64,000 bases of DNA from Lachnospiraceae bacterium UBA5902 (lineage in GTDB: Bacteria > Bacillota > Clostridia > Lachnospirales > Lachnospiraceae), in contig DJEI01000072.1 of assembly GCA_002431865.1 (NCBI GenBank), forward strand, positions 45,166-109,165. Direction: 5' to 3'. This document shows, one piece after another, positions 33,131 to 42,472 of this stretch (its first letter is position 1; each line of letters starts with the position of its first letter). The notes below the pieces were generated by a model that saw only the letters and a list, made by a program, of their open reading frames with translations, was not told the DNA's origin and ran no database searches. The position numbers and the translations under genes were made by a program.

Positions 33131-33310
33131 ATGTCCATTTGTCCTAAGAATAAAAGTTCAAAAGCAAGACGTGACAAGCGTAGAGCAAACTGGAAGATGA
33201 CAGTTCCTGGCTTGGTAAAGTGCAGCAAGTGTGGAGCGCTTATGATGCCACACAGAGTATGCAAGGCTTGCGGTTCCTATAATAAGAAAGAAATCATCTC
33301 TGCTGAGTAA
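33131..33310 (+). CDS. rpmF: 50S ribosomal protein L32
   Basis: Small ribosomal protein (59 residues). It begins MSICPKNKSSKARRDKRRAN and carries a complete zinc ribbon, C-SKC-G ... C-KAC-G (cysteines near 31, 34, 45 and 48), so it is the zinc-binding (C+) form. AGGAGGTG lies 6-8 bases before the ATG. In most Firmicutes rpmF follows a yceD (DUF177) gene; here only 100 bases separate it from ackA, so yceD is absent. It is bounded by its own consensus promoter and a strong terminator, so it forms a single-gene unit just ahead of plsX. Confidence 0.96.
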   Translation: MSICPKNKSSKARRDKRRANWKMTVPGLVKCSKCGALMMPHRVCKACGSYNKKEIISAE

Positions 33311-33327
33311 TTCACTGAAATGAAAGA

Positions 33328-33371
33328 AAAAGACTTTTCATCGAGAGGTTCTCGTTGAAAAGTCTTTTTTT
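33328..33371 (+). terminator. Terminator after rpmF
   Basis: AGACTTTTCA (33331-33340) pairs with TGAAAAGTCT (33356-33365), extended inward by CGAG/CTCG with a 5-base loop and outward by A-T pairs, then a run of seven Ts. It begins about 18 bases after the L32 stop. Confidence 0.9.
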
Positions 33372-33384
33372 GTGTCTTGATTTC

Positions 33385-33413
33385 TTGACGAAAGAAAAGG
33401 ATACATCTATAAT
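33385..33413 (+). promoter_or_regulatory. Promoter of plsX-rnc-smc
   Basis: TTGACG (33385-33390) and TATAAT (33408-33413) with a 17-base spacer, 56 bases before the plsX start and directly after the rpmF terminator. It shows that plsX and the following genes are transcribed separately from rpmF. Confidence 0.75.
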
Positions 33414-33468
33414 ATATAGGATTATGTGGTCTATCATGTTGTATAACAAGGAAGGGTTCAGATAAAGA

Positions 33469-34491
33469 ATGGAAAATATTGTAATAGCAATTGATACAAT
33501 GGGTACGGATAATGGAAGTGCATATTTTATACAGGGCATTGCAGAGGCGATGGATCAGTATGATGACCTTTCCTTTATCGTAACTGGAAAAGAAGAGGAA
33601 TTAAAAACGTATATTGATCAGTATGGATGTGATAAGACACGGATCGAGATCATCAATGCAACCGAGGAAATCACCTGTCATGACGCACCGGTTGATGCAA
33701 TTCGCCGTAAGAAGAATTCTTCTATGGTATTGGCATTAAATGCTGTGAAGGAAGGTAAAGCAGCGGCCTGTATTTCCGGTGGTAATTCCGGCGCACTGCT
33801 TGCCGGTGGACAGTTCCTCGTTGGCAGAGCCAAGGGCGTAAAACGGACACCGTTAGCACCGCTGATTCCACACAGGTATGGTTCTTCGCTGCTGATCGAC
33901 TGTGGCGCAAATGTCGATGCAAAACCGGAAAATCTGGTACAGTTTGCAAAGATGGGTTCCATCTATATGAAGAACATTGAGGGTATTGAGAATCCGCGAG
34001 TTGGTATCATTAATATCGGTGCAGAGGATGAAAAGGGAAACGAGCTTGTGAAATCCACAATTCCGCTGCTGCGTGAATGTAAGGATATCAACTTTATTGG
34101 CAGTGTGGAATCCCGTGATATCCCGAACGGTCCGGCAGATGTGTTAGTCTGTGAGGCGTTTGTCGGAAATGTCCTGCTCAAATTCTTTGAGGGACTTGGC
34201 AAAATGTTTATGGCAGAGATCAAGGATACATTAAAGAGCAGTGTCAAGACAAAAATCGGTGGTGCACTCATCTACAAGCCGATCAAGAAGACATTTAAAC
34301 GGTACATGGCGGATGATAAGGGTGGTGCACCATTGCTCGGCTTAAAAGGTCTGGTTGTAAAAATACATGGTAACTGCAAAGATACAGAGGTGCGTTCTGC
34401 CATCGAGCAGTGTCGTAACTTTGTGAAAAAAGATGTTACAAATCAGATCATTCGTACATTTGTAGAGGAAGAAAACAAAGGGGAGAACTAA
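33469..34491 (+). CDS. plsX: Phosphate acyltransferase PlsX (divergent)
   Basis: PlsX makes acyl-phosphate from acyl-ACP for phosphatidic acid synthesis at the membrane. The 340 residues align over the whole family: CISGGNSGALLAGGQFLVGR, RTPLAPLIP, LIDCGANVDAKPENLVQFAK and INIGAEDEKGNELVK. The N-terminal signature, however, is IAIDTMGTDNGS where the family normally has DAMGGDxxP, and the C-terminal KVHGSS reads KIHGNC. It is thus an unusual member, although its place between rpmF and rnc is canonical. The acpP gene that usually follows is missing. The rnc start codon is 2 bases after its stop, so translation is probably coupled. Confidence 0.85.
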   Translation: MENIVIAIDTMGTDNGSAYFIQGIAEAMDQYDDLSFIVTGKEEELKTYIDQYGCDKTRIEIINATEEITCHDAPVDAIRRKKNSSMVLALNAVKEGKAAACISGGNSGALLAGGQFLVGRAKGVKRTPLAPLIPHRYGSSLLIDCGANVDAKPENLVQFAKMGSIYMKNIEGIENPRVGIINIGAEDEKGNELVKSTIPLLRECKDINFIGSVESRDIPNGPADVLVCEAFVGNVLLKFFEGLGKMFMAEIKDTLKSSVKTKIGGALIYKPIKKTFKRYMADDKGGAPLLGLKGLVVKIHGNCKDTEVRSAIEQCRNFVKKDVTNQIIRTFVEEENKGEN

Positions 34492-34492
34492 A

Positions 34493-35194
34493 ATGGAGAA
34501 GGAAGGATCACTCAGTGAGCTGGAAGCACTGATCGGATATACCTTTCAGGATATCAAACATTTGGAGACTGCAATCACACACAAGTCCTTCGTCAACGAG
34601 AAAATGGTTGGACGTTATATGTCGTATGAACGGTACGAGTTTCTCGGTGATGCGATTCTGGAGTTTATTGTGAGCAAGTATCTGTTTGAAAATTATCAGA
34701 CGATGCCGGAGGGCGATTTGTCGAAGCTTCGTTCAAGTCTTGTCTGCGAGTTCACGTTGTCCAAGATTTCGCGGGATCTGCGGTTTGGTGAGTTTGCCCG
34801 ATTTAGTAAGGGAGAGAGACAGACGGGCGGAGCCAACCGGGATTCGATTTTGTGTGATATGTTTGAGTCTGTGCTTGGTGCAATTTATCTGGATGGTGGT
34901 ATGGAATGTGCAACCGCATATGTGGAGCGGTTTCTGCTGCAGGATATCGAACATAAACAGCGCTTCCATGATGCAAAGTCCAAGCTGCAGGAATATGTGC
35001 AGAAGCATAAGATCAACCTGAAATATGAACTGCTGGCAGAGGAAGGCCCTGACCACAACAAGCAGTTTACCGTGCGCGTCGTGTTAGACGGCAAAGAGAT
35101 GGCACGGAGGGTGGCGCATTCAAAGAAAACAGCAGAGCAGTACGCAGCGTTTGAAACATTAGAGCTGCTGCATCAGCCAACTGGAAAAAGGTAA
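34493..35194 (+). CDS. rnc: Ribonuclease III
   Basis: Double-strand-specific endoribonuclease for rRNA processing and RNA turnover. The nuclease signature YERYEFLGDAILEFIVSKYL (residues about 44-63) carries the metal-binding Glu and Asp, and the second acidic set is in DMFESVLGAIYLDGG. The C-terminal double-stranded RNA-binding domain spans about 160-230 (DAKSKLQEYVQKHKINLKYE, then HNKQFTVRV and KKTAEQYAAFETLELL). The 233 residues are standard. It is coupled to plsX upstream and followed by smc after 8 bases, the usual rnc-smc-ftsY order. Confidence 0.96.
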   Translation: MEKEGSLSELEALIGYTFQDIKHLETAITHKSFVNEKMVGRYMSYERYEFLGDAILEFIVSKYLFENYQTMPEGDLSKLRSSLVCEFTLSKISRDLRFGEFARFSKGERQTGGANRDSILCDMFESVLGAIYLDGGMECATAYVERFLLQDIEHKQRFHDAKSKLQEYVQKHKINLKYELLAEEGPDHNKQFTVRVVLDGKEMARRVAHSKKTAEQYAAFETLELLHQPTGKR

Positions 35195-35202
35195 GGTAAC
35201 GT

Positions 35203-38200
35203 ATGTATTTAAAAAGCATAGAAATATATGGATTTAAGTCCTTTGCAAATAAAATTATTTTCAAATTCAACAATGGTATCACTGGTATCGTCGGACCGAA
35301 CGGTTCCGGCAAGAGTAATGTCGGCGATGCCGTGCGCTGGGTGCTTGGTGAGCAGAGTGCGAAGCAGTTACGTGGTTCCAAGATGGAGGATGTTATTTTC
35401 TCCGGTACAGAGCTTCGAAAACCGCAGGGCTCGGCATATGTGGCAATCACACTTGATAACAGCGATCACAGCCTGCCGATTGATTACAATGAGGTAACGG
35501 TTGCAAGACGTGTGTATCGTTCTGGTGAGAGTGAGTATCTGATCAATGGCGTTGTCAGCCGTTTGAAGGATGTCAATTCCCTGTTCTTTGATACTGGTAT
35601 CGGTAAAGAGGGATATTCGATTATCGGACAGGGACAGATTGAGCGGATTCTGTCGGGAAAGCCGGAGGAACGCCGGGAGCTGTTCGATGAGGCGGCAGGA
35701 ATTGTAAAATATAAGAAGAATAAGGCGGCAACAGAAAAGTCACTGGAGAATGAGCGGGCAAATCTTTCCCGTGTGAAGGATATTCTCGGGGAACTGGAAA
35801 AACAGGTTGGTCCTTTGAAGGAACAGTCAGAGACGGCACGGAAGTATCTGATCTTCAAGGACGAGCTGAAGAAGCTGGATATCAATGCATTTCTTTTGGA
35901 CGTCGATGATACGCAGGTAAAGCTGGAATCCTACGAGGAAAAGCTTTCCATCGTGGAAACTGATGCATCCAGACTGAAAGATGAGTTTGATGCGGCGAAG
36001 GAAGAGTACGAGCGTATCGAGCAGCAGCTGGAATCTTATAATGAGAAGATTGATTCGTCGAAAAATGAGATTCATGAGAAGAAGCTGCAGAACCAGCGGC
36101 TGGAAGGCGAGATGAACGTCATCAACCAGCAGATTCTCTCGTATCAGCAAAGTGATGCGGGGCTGCTGGAACAGATCGAGAAGGAAACGAAAAATCTGGA
36201 AAAGCACAAAGCCGATCTTACTGGATTGTATGAGGACAAATCCCAGCTCGATGAGAAGCTGGATCAGGCAGATGATGTGCTTGATGAGGCAAAAAAACAG
36301 TATCAGGATCTGGAACAGGATATTACCGCGAAGGAACAGGCGATTGAGGATGCCAAAGCGGATATTATCGAATATTTAAATGAAGGCGGTACGTTAAAGG
36401 CAAAGGTCGGCAGATACGATACGATGCTGGAAAACATCAACCTTCGTAAGACAGAGCTTAAGAAACGACTGCTGGAATATACGAGCGAAGAGGAAAAGAC
36501 GAAGACGGAGGAAGCACAGCTTGCCTCCGGAATCAAAGAGTTAGAAAGTGAATTGCAGAAAAAAAATGGACAGTTTATGGCTGTTCAGAACCTGATTGCA
36601 GATCATAGCCAGAAGCTTGAAGAAAACCGGCGTGGCGTCACAGAGACAAGTAACCAGATTGTCAGCCTGAAATCCAAGAAGGAAGCGTTGCGCAACCTGA
36701 CCGAACGCTACGAGGGATACGGAAACAGCATCCGTCGTGTCATGGAGCACAAGATGAAGAATCCGAAGATTGTTGGCGTTGTTGCAGATATCATACAGGT
36801 AGATAAGCGGTATGAGACAGCCATCGAGACAGCGCTTGGTGGAAGTATCCAGAACATTGTCACAGAGGATGATGCAACGGCCAAGAACATGATCGCATAT
36901 TTGAAGCAGAACCGGTTTGGACGTGCGACGTTCCTTCCAATTCAGTCAATCGTCGATCGTTCCGGTGTGAGCAACGATGTGAAGCGGGAACCGGGTGTTG
37001 TTGGTACCGCATCTGAGCTGGTTGGATATGATAAGAAATTCCAGTCAATTATTGGACATCTGCTTGGACGAATCGTAGTCGTCGATCATATCGACCATGC
37101 GATGGCACTTGCAAAGAAGTATAAACAGAGCCTGCGTATCGTCACGCTCGAAGGTGAACTGATCAATCCGGGTGGTGCGCTGACCGGTGGTGCATTTAAG
37201 AATACATCAAATCTGCTTGGACGAAAGCGAGAGCTTGAGGAAATTGATGAACAGATCGGGAAGCTTTCCGTGAAGCTGGAAGAGCATAAGAAACAGATTA
37301 CATTCCTGACGGAGGATCGTGAGAAACAAAAGGGTATCCGTGACGAGTTAAATACGGTGATCCAGAATATGAACATCCGTATGAATACATATACCCTGAA
37401 CCTTGAACAGGTGCAGACAAAGCTGACTGAGGTGGAACGCGGATTTGCCAGTATCAACCGCGAGAATGGTGAGCTTGCAGCGCAGATCGACGAGATTAAT
37501 GCAAACAAGCAGGAATTAAAGGATAACAACCGGAAGCAGGAGGAAGCCATTCATGAGCTTGAAGCAGAGATTGCGAAGCTTGAACAGGCAGTGACTGAGG
37601 AAAAAGGCAGACTGCAGGGCGCTTCGGATTCAATTAATAAGCTGAATCTGGAGTTCAATACCGTACAGCAGCAATATGAGTTCCTGATGCAGAATATCCA
37701 TCGTATCAAAACAGAGGAACAGGCGGCAAAGGAGAACCTGCAGACGCTGAATCTGAAGCGGAACAATGGAAATGAAGAGGTTACGACGCTCACGAAGCGG
37801 ACAGACAGCTTAAAACAGCAGTTCGATGAGAATATCCGTATGATCGCGATTAAGGAGAAGAAGCTGGAAGAACTGATTTCAGGCAAAGATGCTTTGAATG
37901 AGAGTCACAAAGAATTTTTCCATAAACGTGAGGAATTGTCGGAGCAGATCAATGGACTGGATAAATCGGCATTCAAGATCAACGCGTCAATCGAGAAGTT
38001 GTCCGAACAGGCGGAAAGTCTGAATAATTATATGTGGGAAGAATATGAGCTGACCTATAATTTGGCACTGGATTATAAGGATGCCGGATTCGATGATATC
38101 TCATCACTCAAGCGGGAGATTTCCGCAGTGAAAAATAAAATCAAACAGCTCGGCGATGTCAATGTCAATGCCATCGAGGATTACAAGCAGGTATCCGAGC

Positions 38201-38760
38201 GATACGAGTTCTTAAAGGGACAGCATGATGATATCTGTAAGGCAGAGGAGAATCTTATAAATATTATTGCAGAGCTTGACCGTGCCATGCGTGAACAGTT
38301 TGCGGAGAAATTCAAGGAGATCCGCGTCATGTTTTCGAAGGTATTTAAGGAGTTGTTCGGCGGTGGTAAAGCGGACCTCGAGCTTGTCGATGAGGAAGAT
38401 CTGCTGGAAACAGGAATCAAAATCATCGCACAGCCGCCAGGAAAGAAACTGCAGAACATGATGCAGCTTTCCGGTGGAGAGAAGAGTTTGACGGCGATTT
38501 CTCTGCTTTTTGCAATCCAGAGTTTAAAACCGTCACCATTCTGTCTGCTGGATGAGATTGAGGCGGCACTCGATGATTCGAACGTCAAACGATTTGCCAA
38601 ATATTTGTCCAAGCTGACAAAGGACACACAGTTTATCGTTATTACTCACCGTAAAGGTACGATGGAAGCTGCAGATATCCTGTATGGTATCACGATGCAG
38701 GAAAAGGGTGTTTCGACACTCGTATCGGTGAATATGATAGAGAACGAATTGGATGATTAA
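35203..38760 (+). CDS. smc: Chromosome segregation protein SMC
   Basis: Long-armed ATPase of the SMC-ScpAB condensin that extrudes and compacts DNA. The 1185 residues show the full architecture: Walker A GIVGPNGSGKSNVGDAVRW at about 26-44; the first coiled coil (about 170-500) rich in Glu, Lys and Gln; the hinge (about 510-670, including GVVADIIQVDKRYETAIETAL and LEGELINPGGALTGGA); the return coiled coil (about 675-1020); and the C-terminal head with signature MQLSGGEKSLTAISLLFAI and Walker B PSPFCLLDEIEAALDD. Its partners ScpA and ScpB are encoded at the left edge of the window. ftsY follows 13 bases later. Confidence 0.97.
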   Translation: MYLKSIEIYGFKSFANKIIFKFNNGITGIVGPNGSGKSNVGDAVRWVLGEQSAKQLRGSKMEDVIFSGTELRKPQGSAYVAITLDNSDHSLPIDYNEVTVARRVYRSGESEYLINGVVSRLKDVNSLFFDTGIGKEGYSIIGQGQIERILSGKPEERRELFDEAAGIVKYKKNKAATEKSLENERANLSRVKDILGELEKQVGPLKEQSETARKYLIFKDELKKLDINAFLLDVDDTQVKLESYEEKLSIVETDASRLKDEFDAAKEEYERIEQQLESYNEKIDSSKNEIHEKKLQNQRLEGEMNVINQQILSYQQSDAGLLEQIEKETKNLEKHKADLTGLYEDKSQLDEKLDQADDVLDEAKKQYQDLEQDITAKEQAIEDAKADIIEYLNEGGTLKAKVGRYDTMLENINLRKTELKKRLLEYTSEEEKTKTEEAQLASGIKELESELQKKNGQFMAVQNLIADHSQKLEENRRGVTETSNQIVSLKSKKEALRNLTERYEGYGNSIRRVMEHKMKNPKIVGVVADIIQVDKRYETAIETALGGSIQNIVTEDDATAKNMIAYLKQNRFGRATFLPIQSIVDRSGVSNDVKREPGVVGTASELVGYDKKFQSIIGHLLGRIVVVDHIDHAMALAKKYKQSLRIVTLEGELINPGGALTGGAFKNTSNLLGRKRELEEIDEQIGKLSVKLEEHKKQITFLTEDREKQKGIRDELNTVIQNMNIRMNTYTLNLEQVQTKLTEVERGFASINRENGELAAQIDEINANKQELKDNNRKQEEAIHELEAEIAKLEQAVTEEKGRLQGASDSINKLNLEFNTVQQQYEFLMQNIHRIKTEEQAAKENLQTLNLKRNNGNEEVTTLTKRTDSLKQQFDENIRMIAIKEKKLEELISGKDALNESHKEFFHKREELSEQINGLDKSAFKINASIEKLSEQAESLNNYMWEEYELTYNLALDYKDAGFDDISSLKREISAVKNKIKQLGDVNVNAIEDYKQVSERYEFLKGQHDDICKAEENLINIIAELDRAMREQFAEKFKEIRVMFSKVFKELFGGGKADLELVDEEDLLETGIKIIAQPPGKKLQNMMQLSGGEKSLTAISLLFAIQSLKPSPFCLLDEIEAALDDSNVKRFAKYLSKLTKDTQFIVITHRKGTMEAADILYGITMQEKGVSTLVSVNMIENELDD

Positions 38761-38773
38761 GGAGGTGTAAGAT

Positions 38774-39973
38774 ATGGGTTGGTTTACCAAGAAGAAAAAA
38801 GGGGAAACTACAGAAGAGGAACAGGTGATACAGACACAGGCGGAATCGAATGAGGAACAGGCAGAGACAGAATCAGTGCCGGTAGAAGAAGAGACACCTG
38901 AGGTCCCTGTGGAGACAACAGATACAGAGAATTCGGCAGAGATACCAGATGAACCGGAAGAAACACCGGCTCCACAGAAAAAAGGCTTTTTCGCAAGATT
39001 AAAGGAAGGACTTACGAAGACACGAAACAGCATCTCGGATAGTTTTAACAATCTGTTTAAGGCAAGCGAGTTAGATGATGATTTCTATGATGAGCTCGAA
39101 GAGACACTCGTTATGTCCGATATGGGTTATGAGACGACGGAACGTATCGTGGAAGATCTGAAAGCGCGTGTTAAGGAAGAACATATCAAGGAAGCACAGG
39201 CGTGCCGGGATCTGGTGATCAACATTATACGGGATCAGATGCAGGTGGATGAGACAGCGTATGATTTTGAGAATAAGAAAACAGTTGTGCTGGTAATCGG
39301 TGTGAATGGAGTTGGAAAGACGACGTCCATCGGAAAGCTGGCAGCCCAGTACAAGGCACGTGGCAAGAAGGTGCTGATGGCGGCGGCAGATACATTTCGT
39401 GCAGCGGCAATCGACCAGTTAAAGACATGGGCAAACCGTGCCGGTGTGGATATCATCGCACAAAACGAGGGCGCAGACCCATCGGCGGTTGTCTATGATG
39501 CAGTTGCGGCAGCGAAGAGCCGGAATACAGATATCCTGCTGATCGATACAGCCGGACGTCTGCACAACAAGAAGAACCTGATGGATGAGCTTACGAAGAT
39601 GCGCCGCATTATCACAAGAGAGTATCCAGAGGCAAATGTGGAATCATTGATCGTGCTCGATGGTACGACCGGACAGAATGCACTGGAGCAGGCAAGACAG
39701 TTCAGCTCTGTGACAGAAATCAATGGTATTATCATTACGAAGCTTGATGGGACAGCGAAGGGCGGTATTGCGATTGCAATTCAGTCGGAGCTTAATGTTC
39801 CGGTTAAATACATTGGTATCGGGGAGCAGATTGACGATCTGCAGAAGTTTGATCCGAACAGCTATGTGAATGCATTGTTTGCGGATTTTGATATGCGTTC
39901 AGATGTGGAGATTCTTGTCGATGAGAATATCGAGAACATCCCGAAGGACGATGATTTATTTGATATGAAATAA
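38774..39973 (+). CDS. ftsY: Signal recognition particle receptor FtsY
   Basis: SRP-receptor GTPase that docks ribosome-nascent chain complexes at the membrane. The N-terminal A domain (about 1-75) is acidic and low in complexity, then the N domain (about 80-165) and the G domain follow. The G domain has G1 [16 protein letters not shown], the insertion-box region [14 protein letters not shown]3 [17 protein letters not shown]4 [10 protein letters not shown] and closing [16 protein letters not shown]. No membrane segment is present. An AGGAGGTG ribosome binding site precedes the ATG. It closes the rnc-smc-ftsY cluster; no ylxM/ffh pair follows here. Confidence 0.97.
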   Translation: MGWFTKKKKGETTEEEQVIQTQAESNEEQAETESVPVEEETPEVPVETTDTENSAEIPDEPEETPAPQKKGFFARLKEGLTKTRNSISDSFNNLFKASELDDDFYDELEETLVMSDMGYETTERIVEDLKARVKEEHIKEAQACRDLVINIIRDQMQVDETAYDFENKKTVVLVIGVNGVGKTTSIGKLAAQYKARGKKVLMAAADTFRAAAIDQLKTWANRAGVDIIAQNEGADPSAVVYDAVAAAKSRNTDILLIDTAGRLHNKKNLMDELTKMRRIITREYPEANVESLIVLDGTTGQNALEQARQFSSVTEINGIIITKLDGTAKGGIAIAIQSELNVPVKYIGIGEQIDDLQKFDPNSYVNALFADFDMRSDVEILVDENIENIPKDDDLFDMK

Positions 39974-40019
39974 ACAGAGTTTGGCTTAAAAGAAACTTAC
40001 AGGAAAGAAGGATAAAAAT

Positions 40020-41264
40020 ATGGCAGAAAAAGCGCAGACAGAACAGAAGCTTACACTCGAGAAATTCGAGCAGGCATATGAGATCGTGAAGAAAGTGACA
40101 AAGCCAACCGGACTGATCGAGAGTGAGTTTTTCTCACAGTCCTGTGGCAATAAAGTATATTTGAAGCCGGAGAACATGCAGGTAACAGGTGCTTACAAGA
40201 TTCGTGGCGCGTATTACAAGATCAGCACGTTATCTGACGCAGACCGCAAGAAGGGACTGATCACAGCGTCCGCTGGAAACCATGCACAGGGTGTTGCATA
40301 TGCAGCAAAGGCATATGGCGTGAAGGCAACAATCGTTATGCCAACATCCACACCACTCATCAAGGTAAATCGTACAAAGTCGTATGGTGCCGAGGTAGTA
40401 CTGTATGGCGATGTCTATGATGATGCCTGCCAGTTTGCATTGAAGCTTGCGGAGGAAAAGGGATATACCTTTATCCATCCATTTGATGATTTGGATGTTG
40501 CAACGGGACAGAGTACGGTGGCGATGGAAATTTTAAAGGATCTTCCGTTTGTAGATATTATCTTAGTGCCAGTCGGTGGCGGCGGACTTGCCACAGGTGT
40601 ATCAACACTTGCCAAGATGCTCAATCCAAACATCAAGGTAATTGGCGTGGAGCCAGCAGGTGCAGCCTGCCTCAAAGCATCCCTTGCCAATGATAAAGTA
40701 ACGACACTGCCAAAGGTTGATACAATCGCAGATGGTACTGCCGTTAAGACGCCGGGAACAAAGATCTTCCCATATCTGAAGGAGAATCTGGACGATATCA
40801 TTACGGTAGAGGACAGCGAACTGATCGTATCTTTCTTAGATATGTTAGAGAATCATAAGATGCTTGTCGAAAACAGTGGTCTGCTTACCGTTGCAGCGCT
40901 GAAGCATCTCGAGCCAAAGGGACAGAAGGTTGTCAGCATCTTGAGTGGTGGTAATATGGATGTGATCACATTCTCTTCTGTTGTACAGCATGGCCTGATT
41001 GCAAGAAGCCGTATCTTCACTGTATCGGTGCTGCTTCCGGATAAGCCGGGTGAACTGCAGCGTGTCGCAGGTGTGATTGCTGGTGAAAACGGAAACATCA
41101 TCAAGCTTGAGCATAATCAGTTTGTAACGATCAACCGTAATTCTGCTGTGGAACTTGTAATTACGATTGAGGCATTTGGACCGGAACACAAGGAGCAGAT
41201 CCTGCGTGTACTTTCCGAGCAGGGATATCGCCCAATCGAGAAGAAACCGAAGGCGATCTTCTAA
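40020..41264 (+). CDS. ilvA: Threonine ammonia-lyase
   Basis: PLP enzyme deaminating threonine to 2-oxobutyrate. The PLP lysine lies in VTGAYKIRGAYYKIS (residues about 61-75), the substrate loop is SAGNHAQGVAYA and the phosphate-binding loop VPVGGGGLATGVSTL. The C-terminal 80 residues form one ACT domain (VSVLLPDKPGELQRVAGVIA). One ACT-like domain and 414 residues correspond to the shorter TdcB/IlvA type found in Clostridia, so it may be catabolic or biosynthetic. With ilvN-ilvC elsewhere in the window, an isoleucine role is plausible. The next gene begins 1 base after its stop. Confidence 0.93.
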   Translation: MAEKAQTEQKLTLEKFEQAYEIVKKVTKPTGLIESEFFSQSCGNKVYLKPENMQVTGAYKIRGAYYKISTLSDADRKKGLITASAGNHAQGVAYAAKAYGVKATIVMPTSTPLIKVNRTKSYGAEVVLYGDVYDDACQFALKLAEEKGYTFIHPFDDLDVATGQSTVAMEILKDLPFVDIILVPVGGGGLATGVSTLAKMLNPNIKVIGVEPAGAACLKASLANDKVTTLPKVDTIADGTAVKTPGTKIFPYLKENLDDIITVEDSELIVSFLDMLENHKMLVENSGLLTVAALKHLEPKGQKVVSILSGGNMDVITFSSVVQHGLIARSRIFTVSVLLPDKPGELQRVAGVIAGENGNIIKLEHNQFVTINRNSAVELVITIEAFGPEHKEQILRVLSEQGYRPIEKKPKAIF

Positions 41265-41265
41265 C

Positions 41266-42453
41266 ATGCGACACATATATATGGCGGTAGACCTTGGTTC
41301 TACCATGATTGACAGCTGCCTGATCGATGCGGAGGAAAAAGACGTGCTTGCACAGCGGAGTACGAAGAATCCACAGCGCCTGTATGGCAGCGACGTGATA
41401 AACCGGATTTTGACCGTGAAGCGGGATGTGAGCTTTCTTGTGAAAATGCGCGATCAGGCAGTTACTGCAATCGTGGAGCTGCTGCAGGAAATGCTTGCAG
41501 ATACAAAAAAACAGGTGGAGCATACCGAGCGGGAACATGAGCTTGTGAAATTAGATGCTGTTGCAATCACGGGAAATACGACGATGATCTCCATCCTGCT
41601 TGGGTACGATATTTCAGATATGGGCGAGGCTCCGTTTCCGACGACACTGCATGGCAGCGTGATTGTGCCGGGGCAGGAGATATTTGCGAAAGAACAGATG
41701 GCAGTTGTCGAGAAAGAATATCCGGAGATCATAGAAGAGGACTGCAATGTGTTCTTATCCGGATGCAGCAGTGCGTTTCTTGGCGGCGATGTCATTGCGG
41801 GTGTGATGCATATCGAGAAAAGCCGGAATACGGAAGTGCCGGAGCGGTATATGTTCTTAGACCTTGGTACAAATGGCGAGATGGTTTTAAAGGATGGCGA
41901 GCGGTATTTCGCGACGAGTACCGCCTGCGGACCGGCATTTGAGGGATGTGCAAGAAAACAGCATGCGTATGGCAACAGCCTGCTTGAAGCGATTGCACTC
42001 GGCAGAAGACTGGAAAAGATTCATGCAAACGGCACACTGGCAGAGGAGTTTCTGGATGGTGGTATTGTGATCCACGGAATCAGCATCAATTCGGAAATCC
42101 TGCAGTCTATTATGCTTGCAAAGGCGGCTGTGTATGCCGGAATCAAATGTCTGCTTAAAACAGCAGGCCTGCATGCAAGAGATATTGACAAAGTATATGT
42201 TGCCGGTGGCTTTGGCTTTTATTTGAATGCGCGGGATGCCATTGATCTTGGTATGCTGCCACAGGATTTCATGGATAAGCTGGAAGTCGTTGGAAATACA
42301 TCACTTGCCGGTGCCACAGACCTTCTGATCCATGGTCCACTGAGCAGGGATTTTGAAATGTACCGGGAGAAGCTTCAGGTGATTGACCTGACGCAGACGG
42401 AAGGCTTTCAGGACAGTCTGATCGACGCCTGCAGCTTTGTGAGACTTACATAA
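41266..42453 (+). CDS. RACo-like ATPase domain protein (DUF4445 type), without ferredoxin domain
   Basis: A 395-residue ASKHA-fold protein similar to the C-terminal part of reductive activators of corrinoid proteins (RACo/RamA, DUF4445). Motifs are MAVDLGSTMIDSCLID at the start, AITGNTTMISILLG, FLDLGTNGEMVLKDGE, STACGPAFEGCARKQ and VYVAGGFGFYLNARDAI. Full RACo proteins carry an N-terminal [2Fe-2S] ferredoxin domain and linker; here the protein starts directly at the ASKHA fold, so the electron donor would have to be another protein. The start at 41266 (MRHIYMAVD) is one base after the ilvA stop; a longer frame would overlap ilvA by 98 bases. A role in reviving cobalamin enzymes is a family-based guess; MetH in this window lacks its own reactivation domain. 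Confidence 0.72.
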   Translation: MRHIYMAVDLGSTMIDSCLIDAEEKDVLAQRSTKNPQRLYGSDVINRILTVKRDVSFLVKMRDQAVTAIVELLQEMLADTKKQVEHTEREHELVKLDAVAITGNTTMISILLGYDISDMGEAPFPTTLHGSVIVPGQEIFAKEQMAVVEKEYPEIIEEDCNVFLSGCSSAFLGGDVIAGVMHIEKSRNTEVPERYMFLDLGTNGEMVLKDGERYFATSTACGPAFEGCARKQHAYGNSLLEAIALGRRLEKIHANGTLAEEFLDGGIVIHGISINSEILQSIMLAKAAVYAGIKCLLKTAGLHARDIDKVYVAGGFGFYLNARDAIDLGMLPQDFMDKLEVVGNTSLAGATDLLIHGPLSRDFEMYREKLQVIDLTQTEGFQDSLIDACSFVRLT

Positions 42454-42472
42454 CCAAAATGGGGGATTGCCG

